The notes under the pieces were generated by a model, which was not told the DNA's origin, did no database searches, and saw only the letters and a program-made list of their open reading frames with translations. Position numbers and translations under genes: made by a program. Shown here piece after piece: positions 27,001-36,000 of a stretch of 38,221 bases of DNA; position 1 is the stretch's first letter, and each line of letters opens with the position of its first letter. Location of the stretch: the NCBI GenBank assembly GCA_964390805.1, contig CAYMKL010000068.1, positions 1-38,221 of the forward strand. The letters run 5' to 3'. Source of the DNA: CAYMKL01 sp964390805. GTDB lineage: Bacteria > Chloroflexota > Anaerolineae > VGOG01.

Positions 27001-30000
27001 CCCTGTCTGTGGACGAGGTGCGTGCTCTGGCCCAGGCCCAGGCCGCCGGGGTGGACCGGGTGCAGTTCGCCTTCACGCCCAACCTGCCCGGCTCACCCTT
27101 CTACAGCGAACAGTCGCCGGCCGGCCAGGTGCTGCACCTGCCCCTGGACGATCAGGCCGACGAGAACGGCACCCTGGAGTTCCGCGACGTCTCCGGCCAC
27201 GAGCACACCGGCTCCTGCTCCGGCGATACCTGTCCCACCCACGGCCAGTCTGGCCGGGTGGGCAACGCCGCCGGCTTTGACGGGGCGAATGATTACATCT
27301 CCATCGCCGACAGCACGGCCCTGGACTTGAGCGGCGGCAACTTCACCGAGGTCGCCTGGGTCTTCCCCACCATCCAGGATGATCTCTATCACGGCATTCT
27401 GGGCTACTGCCCCGGCAACAGTGCACGTCGGTATCCCGGACTATGGGTGTACCAGCGCACCAGAATCCACGCCGGCTTTGGCGACGGCGCTAGCTGGAAC
27501 TCTTTCACCACGGGCAAAGTCTTGACCCAGAATGCCTGGAACCACGTGGCCGCCACCTTCGATGGCACGGCCTACAGGGTGTACGTCAACGGGGCAGAAG
27601 TCCACTCCACCACCGCCCTCGCCGGCAAGAAGCCGTACCCCACCATCCAGATGGACGTAGGTCGGGTGGGCAGCCTGTTCTTTGAGGGCAAACTGGACGA
27701 TGTGCGCATTTTCAACCGCGCCCTCTCCGCCGCCGAGATTCACTCGCTCTACCTGGGCGCCGCGCCGGTGCTGGTGCTGCCCTTTGATGAGGCCTGGGCC
27801 ACCGACGGCAGCATCATTCCCGATACGTCCGCCTGGTCCCACGTGGCCACGCTGCACACCGGCGAACCGGTCAACAACGCCGTGCCCGGCCAGGTGGGCG
27901 CCCATGCCCTGCAATTTGACGGCGCCAACGATTACGTGTCTGTGCCCGATCACCCATCCTTGAACCTGGACAGGTTCAGCGTCGGGGCCTGGGTGTACCC
28001 CACCCAGTTCAAGTCCCAGCGGCAGCCGTTGATTACGAAACAAAGCGGCGTGGGCCAACAGAATTTCGGGTTGTTCATTCTGGGGGATTCTGGCGACGTT
28101 TACATTTCGCTCCAGGGAAGTGACTGCACGACAGGCTATGGCTACAGGGGCGGCCGCCTGAAGCTGAATCAATGGAACCACGTGATGATGACCCACGATG
28201 GCTCCCGGTTCAGTCTGTACCTGGACGGTGAACTGGATGTTTCCGGGGGAGGACCCGCTTCCCTGTGCCACAATGACCAACCCATCACCATCGGACGTGT
28301 GATCGGGATCTATGCGCCCTTCGTCGGCCAGATGGACGATGTGCGCATCTACCCGCGGGCGCTTTCGGACCTGGAAGTGAAGGACCTCTATCAGAGTGCC
28401 TGGCAGGCGGCGACGCTAGACCTGTCAGGTTTCCAAAACCTGACAGGTCTGGCCGCAGGTGTGAACCAGAGCACCTGGAACGCCCAGGTGCCGGCCGGAC
28501 TGGAAGGCAACTACCGGCTGGACCTGCGCGGGTGGGACGCCAACGGCCTGCCGGACAGCTCCGGCCAGAGTCAAAACGTCTGGGACGGCGCGGTGGATAC
28601 CCTGGCTCCGCGAGTCAGCCTGACCAGGCAGACGGTGGGCTCCGACGTGCACTTCACCACGCTGGCCACAGACTTCAACCTGACCGAGGAACGCTTTAGG
28701 TCTCCCTGTGGCGGATCGGACCGGATCAGCGGGCGTGGCTACTATCAGTCGCCCTGGTACCTGGCTGCCTCCGGCCAGACCACCTCTACCCTGGGCGCCC
28801 AGAGGCTCTACCAACTGACCGCCGAATGTGACATCCCGGCCTCAGAAATACCTGGCGAGATCGGCTCTTACAATACGCCCGGCTTTGCCGAAGGCATGGC
28901 CATTTCCGGAGAGCTGGCCTACCTGGCCGATGGCGTGGCCGGCCTGCAGGTGATTGACATCTCCGACCCCACCCACCCCACGCTGGCGGGCAGCATTAAC
29001 CCCGACGGGCTGGCCAACGACGTCGCCATCGCACCTGCTCCTGCTGACATCACGCTGTATCCCCTGACCACGTATCGCTTTGAGGCTCTGTATGGCTTCA
29101 CAATCTACGATGACCTGCTCAACTTGGGAGTCAACGTGCCGGACGCGGGGTCTATCCTGGACGTCAACGTGCGCATCCGTCTGGAGCCGGCGGCGGGCAG
29201 CAGCCCGGTGCAGGTGTACCTGGTAGCGCCGGATGGAACCGACGTTCTACTGCACCAGACCGACACGCGTCCGGCCTATGGCAGTGGGCCTACGGACTGC
29301 GCCAGGTGCAACATGGTGGAGCTTGACGATGACGCCGCCACGCCCATCGGTGCGGGGACGTCACCCTTCACTGGCTCCTTCCGCCCAGAAGGTAGCCTTT
29401 CGGACTTCAACGGTTACAATGCGGAAGGCGCTTGGTGGCTGCGTTTGGTCAACGTGACCGGCAGCAAACTGTATTGCTGGGAGTTGGAGATCCTGCGCGA
29501 TCCCTCCGTCATCCCCCCGCCCCCGCCGACCAGAACGCCTACGCCCACTAGTACGCCCACGCCCACGTCTACGCCCATCGTCTGGGCCAGGATTGGTGAC
29601 CGCGTCTGGAACGATACGAACTATAACGGCCTCCAGGACGATGGCGAGGTTGGCATCCCCGATGTGCAAGTTGCCTTGACAGATGCCGACACTGGCGCAT
29701 CAAAAGGGGCCTTCCGCACGGATGCCCAGGGGATCTACACCTGGAGGAGGCCAGCTGGGCGGTATTATCTTAGCTTCTCGACCCCTCCCGGTTACGTCCT
29801 CAGCCCTCAGGATCAGGGAACCGACGACGCCATAGACAGCGATGCCGACGGTTCAGGCTATACGGCAGTCTTCACTGTGACTAACGGCCAGGTAGATTTG
29901 ACATGGGATGCCGGTATGTATATACGGCCTACCCGCACGCCCACCAGCACGCCTACCAACACGCCTACATCCACCGACACGCCCACGCCAACTAACACGC

Positions 30001-33000
30001 CTACGCCCACGCCTACGGTCCCGCCTTCCCAGAGGCCTGATCTCATGGTACAGAGCGTCACGGCAGATCCCCCTTCTCCGGGTGTGAACCAGCCCGTCAC
30101 CTTTACCGTGACCATCAAGAACCAGGGTGCCACAGACGTGACTCGAGACTTCTCCACGGCGATCTTTGACGACTTTGCTCCGTTCGACTGCATGACGTCC
30201 AACAGTTGGGCTGAGAATTGGACCGACTCGCTGGCGGCTGGGGCCTCCGCAGTTATGACGTTTACCCATACCTCCAGTTACCCAGGAGGCTATGCTGCGG
30301 GTGCGCATAACATCTACGTCTACGTAGAGGCTTATTGCTTCGTCAACGAGAGCAATGAAAGTAACAATGTCTACACCAAGACCATCACGGTCAGCATGCC
30401 AAGCCCTACACCCACGGCCACGCCCAGCAACACACCCACGGAGACACCCACGCCGACAGTCACCAATACGCCTACCAACACACCGACCGGCACGCTGCCG
30501 CCGACGAACACGCCAACCGTTACCCCCACGCCGACGGACACGCCTACCAGCACACCTACACCGACCGATACACCCACGGCCACAACAACCAACACGCCTG
30601 TCACCGGGACGGATCTCGTCGTCGAAAACATCGTGACAGACCCCGCGTCGCCGGGCGTGAACCAGTCTTTCAAGATCACCGTGACGGTCAAGAACCAGGG
30701 CAACGAGGGCACAGGCTCCTTTGACACCGGCGTCTTCGTGGACAGCCAGCCATCGGGAGGATGTCAGGACACTACTGACTTCTTTGACATGACCTCACTG
30801 GCAGCAGGCGAGTCTGCCAATCTGACGTTTACCCACCCTGGCCTTAGTAGTGCCGGACAGCATTCCATCTACGCCATGGTAGATGTGTGGTGTGCTGAGG
30901 GCGAAGCAGACGAAAACAACAACATCTTCGGCCCTGTGAACGTCACAATCGTCAGTGTGGGCAGTACGTCCGCGGCCGCGCCAGCGGACACACCGACAGC
31001 AGGTCCAACCGACAAGCCGGTGGTGACTCCAACCGACACACCGACGCCGGCCCAGACGCCTACGGCGACGCCTACCGTCGGGTCAGACCTCATCGTTCAG
31101 AGCATCGTGGCAGACCCCGCGTCGCCAGGCATAAGCCAGTCCTTCAAGATCGCCGTGACCGTCAAGAACCAGGGCGACGACGGCACAAGGCCCTTTGGCA
31201 TCGGCGTATTCGTTGATCAGGCGCCGTGGGGAGGATGTCAGGACATCCCCTGGGCTATGGAGATGATCTCTCTGGCAGCCGGCGAGTCCGCCATTCTGAC
31301 GTTTATCCACCCTGGCTTGAGTAGTGCCGGACCGCATTCCATCTACGCCATGGCGGATGTGTGGTGTGTGGAGGTCGAAACAAACGAAAATAACAACGTC
31401 TTCGACCCTGTGACCATCACGGTGGGCGGATCCGTCCGCCTGACAGAGACCTCACTGGCCAGGATCAGCGCATCGGCAGGGGACACTTATGCCTACATCG
31501 CCAATAGCCACTCTACGCTGCGGGTGGTAGATGTCACCGATCCCACCAACCCGCAACTGGTGGGCGCCGCCAACTGGTCGGGGGATGGCAAAGGGGTGGC
31601 CGTCTCTGGGCAATACGCCTACGTTGCTGCCGGCTATGGTGGCCTGCGGGTGTTTGACATCACCTACGTGAATCCCGTGGAAGTGGGCTACTACGACACA
31701 CCGGGCTATGCCTATGGTCTGGCTCTCTCCGGGACCATAGCCTACGTGGCCGATGGTGAGGCCGGCCTGCAGGTTCTCAGTCTCACTGACCCCGTCTGCC
31801 CCCGCCTTGTGGGTGTCTACAATACGCCAGGGTCTGCTCGTGGCGTGGCCATCTCTGGCACTCCTTCGGCAGCGCTTCGACAAGCTCAGGATGGCAGCTC
31901 AGGACAGGCCATCGCCTACGTCGCCGATGGGGGGCAAGGCCTGCGGGTGATAGACGTTTCCAATCCTATCTCTCCCACAGAGATAGGTCACTACATTCCG
32001 ACGGGACGCTGGGCCAGAGCTGTGGCCGTCTCCGGAAACCACGTCTATCTGGCCGGCTATGGCCTCTCCATCGTGGACGTCTCCGACCCTAGCAACCCGC
32101 AGCTCGTCCGCTTGATCATTGCCCCGCCCGGGCTCCGCTATGACCTCGCCTTGCAGGACGTGGCCTTCGCCGGCGATCCTTCGGCAGGCTCAGGACAAGG
32201 CTATGCCTACGTAGCCGCCTTTGACTGGGGCCTGCGGGTGGTCAACCTTGGCAGCGTGGACCCCTATTCCACAGCCTGTGACACCGCTGGAAACTGCACC
32301 ACAGTGGCAGCCAGCAGTCAGCAATCAGCGATCACCAGTGACCAGCCGGCTTTGAGCGGTCAGAGCGGGGAAACACGCAACACGCAATCCGCAACACGCA
32401 GCCCTGTCCTGAGCACAGTCGAAGGGACGCAACAAGAGCCTGCACTCGCCGTTTCTATATGGAACGTCCCGCCCGTGTTGGCCAGCACTGCCCCCATCTC
32501 CGTCACCGGTTACGTTTCCGCCAGCACGTCTTCCTTGCAGGCCCTGACCCTTACGGTAGACAGCGCCATCATTCACACCGACGCCTGGGCCAGCGGCGCG
32601 GTCACCGAAACCCTCTGGGCCACCACCTGGCAACCGGCCGGCGAGGGAGTGTACGGGCTCCAGGCCACCGTCACCGATTGGGACGGCAACACGGCCAGCG
32701 ACACCGTCACCACGACGGTTGACCTGCTGCCGCCGGCCCTCGTCATCGCCCCTACCCTGCTCACGGATGCGCACTACCACCAGCCCAGGAGGCTGGATGT
32801 TAGCGGATTGGTCACCGACACCGGCGGGGTAGCGGGGGTGCAGGTAGCCGTAGGGCAAGATGGCATCTGGCTCAACGCCAGCATGAGCGGCAATGGTTCG
32901 ACTCCACTCACCACGGGCATGTGGCGCGTGCCCTGGTATCTGAGGCCGGGCCCCCTATCAGACGGTATGGTCTACACCGTCACCGCCAAAGCCACCGACA

Positions 33001-36000
33001 TCGCTGGCCGCACCACTCACGTCACCGACACGGTCACAGTGGACGTGGTGCCGCCTGCACCCGTCACCATCACGTTCAGCAGCGACGGCACCGTCCTCAT
33101 GCCCGGCGACACCGTGCGCACTATCTCGCCCACGCTCACCGTCACCTGGACCGAGAGCAGCGACGGCAGCGGCCTGGCCGGCTACCTGATAGATTGGACA
33201 GCACAGACTACCAGCACGGCACAGACAACACGCAACACGCAACACGCAACACTTGGCGACCAATACACTCCTGGCGAAGCCCAGAAGGTCTGGGGCCAGG
33301 TGGGTGCTCAAGACCTCTACGGCCACCAGCGCTGGCAACCCTTCGGCCCGGTCTATGTTGATAGCGTGTTCACGCCCGACTATGTCATGCTAGAGGATGG
33401 CGGTGGCATCTATCGTGGCTGGATGGATAGCGGGTGTACGCTGATAGGTGTGGACCGCCACATCAACCAGAAAACCACCGGCCGGGCGGCCCTGAGCGCG
33501 GAGCAGAAACTCTACGCCACCTGGAATAGCGAAGCATTGCGCCTGGCCTGGACCGGTGCCAACTGGGGAGACCCTTCGACAGCCCTTCGACAAGCTCAGG
33601 ATGACAGCTCAGGGCAGGCCGACGGCGACCTGTTCATCTACCTGGACACCCAGCCGAACGATGGCACGAGTCAGGTCTACAACCCCTACCCCGCCACTCC
33701 CAACACCGTGATCTACCTGCCTGGCGTAACACCGTCCTCCCAGGCCGACGCGATGAAGGCTGATTACCTGGTGTGGGTGCGCGATTCCGGGACGGCCACC
33801 TTGCTGAGTTGGGATGGGAACGTCAGCGACTGGGTTTCGCCGACGGTGCTCTCCGCCGACCAGTATCAGTATGACCCCGCCCTCAACAGCGGCCAGACCG
33901 ACCTGTACCTGTCCTTTGACCTCATTGGATTGACCGGGGGAGGGGGCCTCGACCTGGTTGCCTTCGCTACCGAGGAAAACGCCCTGCGCCTGTGGGCGGC
34001 CATGCCCAACGCCAACCCGCTGAACAGCGCCCGTGTCATCGAGACGGCCGTCTACGCCGGCGATGTCCAGGAGTTCGCCCTGGCCCGCCGCTACCACTGG
34101 GACAGCCTGGGCGCTGGCCTCTGCCCCAACGGCAGCCAAACACAATACCCAATATCCAATACCCAATACGCAATACGCAGCACGCAGCACGCCAGCCGTT
34201 ACCCAGACACCAACCTGGAACTCAGCATTACGGCAGCCCTACCTGGCACCGCCTACCGCTACCTGGGCGATAACCTCTTCTGGCTGTGGCGGCTCCTCTT
34301 GGGCGACAAGCCAGCCGACATGTCCCCATTCCTCACCTTTGCCGACACCGGCCAGCCACCGCTGGATGACGGGCAGGAGATCATCTACACCATCCACTAT
34401 CGCAACCGGGGCGCAGACACGGCCAGCAAGGTCTACGCCGACGTCAGTGCCCACTATTCCCTGCGCCTGGCCGGCGGCGACCATCAGGTGGTTCCACTGG
34501 GTGACATCGGGCCGGGGGCAGAGGGCAGCGCCACCTTCGCGGCCACGGTTGACCTGCCAAAGGGCCTGCAAGAGTACCAGAACTGTCTGCTGAGCAAACC
34601 AGACTATCTGTGCACCGACTACCTGCGCCTGGCGGGGATAGAGGCCCTGATCTACGACGACGCCCACGGCCCCTCTGGGCCGCCGCTGGAGTGGATGTGG
34701 GTGGACCACAAGGTGGACTACTCGCCGCCGGAGTTCTTCGGGGTGCAGCAGCCCGAGTACGTCATCGCGGCGGGGCTCAACACCCTGCGCGGCTACGCCT
34801 ACGACGACTCAGGCGTGTCTGCCATCACCCTGATGATTGACGGGGGCAACCCGCTCACTTGCCCGGATGCCACGCCCAAGGATGGTCAGTGGTCATGCGA
34901 GTGGGACACTTCGACTGCGCTCAGTGCAGGCGTGACAGGCGCCAGCAACGGGGACACCTTCCAGGTGGGTCTGCAGGCTACCGACGCCTTTGGACGGCCC
35001 AGTGCTCTGAGCAACCCTCAGCCCTTCGTGGTGGATACCCAGCCGCCCGTCGTCACCCTGGACGAGACGGCCAGCACGGTGGCCCCCGGCGGCGTGGTAG
35101 GCGGTGGCGCTTACAAGGTCGTCGGCCAGGCGGTGGATAACCTGGGGCTGGAGCGGGTGGAGGCTTGCCTGGATGGGACGTGTGCCCTGGCCGGCCTCAA
35201 CCTGCTGGACGCGGCTACCGCCCACGTCTACGACGACGTGCCTGCCACGCCCATCGCCATAAACGACACCACTTCCTGTGCCAACCCCGTCGTCCGCACC
35301 TTCAACGTGGCGGAGAATTTCGCCATCGGCCAGGTGAGTTTGGGCTTCAACGCCGAGCATGCCCACCGCGACGATATTGAGGTCGTGCTGCAATCGCCAA
35401 TGGGCCCGCCGGTGCGCTTGCTCTACAACGATGGCCTCGCAGCCACCGACTTTGCCCACTACGACCTGCTGTTGAACGATGCAGCGGTGAGTCCGTACAG
35501 CACCAGACATGACGACAATCCGGCCGCACCGTACTACGACCGCCAGGCCCGGCCCTACAAGCCGCTGAGTGTCTTCAAAGGGCAGATGTCGCAGGGACCG
35601 TGGACACTGACCATCTGCGACCTGAATCCGACGACGAACGATGGCACTTACAATCGCAGCCGCCTGGTGGTGAAACCGCAAAGCACAGCCGCCCGCAGCG
35701 GAGAGTGGTCGTACAGGGTGTCCATCCCCGATAGGGAGGACTACGTCCAGCACACGCTCTCGGTCTACGGCGTGGACCTGGTGGGCAACCGTACCGAGCC
35801 GCCATTGGATGTGAGCTTCATCGTGGACAACGTCGCTCCGGTGATCACAGTGAACGAGGTGATCAGCCAGGTCTGGTGGGGCAGCACCGAGACCATCCTT
35901 AGCGGCACGGTCAGCGATGGTGGGGAAGTGAGCGCTGCCTTTGTGTACATTCAGGATCCGACGGGCGGGATTCACAGTGAGATGGTGACGCGAGAGGAAG

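Larger units (their letters stand above)
31471..32275 (+). other. Remainder of the LVIVD propeller
   Basis: Repeated blades of about 42 residues: AYIANSHSTLRVVDVTDPTNP, AYVAAGYGGLRVFDITYVNP, AYVADGEAGLQVLSLTDPVCP, AYVADGGQGLRVIDVSNPISP, VYLAGYGLSIVDVSDPSNP, AYVAAFDWGLRVVNLG. With the blade at 28,860-29,035 this makes about seven, a plausible closed propeller. Confidence 0.85.
33371..34870 (+). other. Unrecognised beta-rich region with a CARDB-like stretch
   Basis: GWMDSGCTLIGVDRHINQ, LYATWNSEALRLAWTGANWG, GDLFIYLDTQPNDGTSQVYN, TDLYLSFDLIGLTGGGGLDL resemble a domain that reports on surface-active or carbohydrate-binding sandwiches; I cannot name it. IIYTIHYRNRGADTASKVYADV to GDIGPGAEGSATFAATVDLP looks like a DUF11/CARDB-type Ig domain. 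Confidence 0.45.

Noticed and set aside
20740..28395. Recent assembly duplication of LamG units
   Set aside because: The copies differ strongly in DNA sequence, even LamG 1 and LamG 6 at third codon positions, so they are real old repeats.
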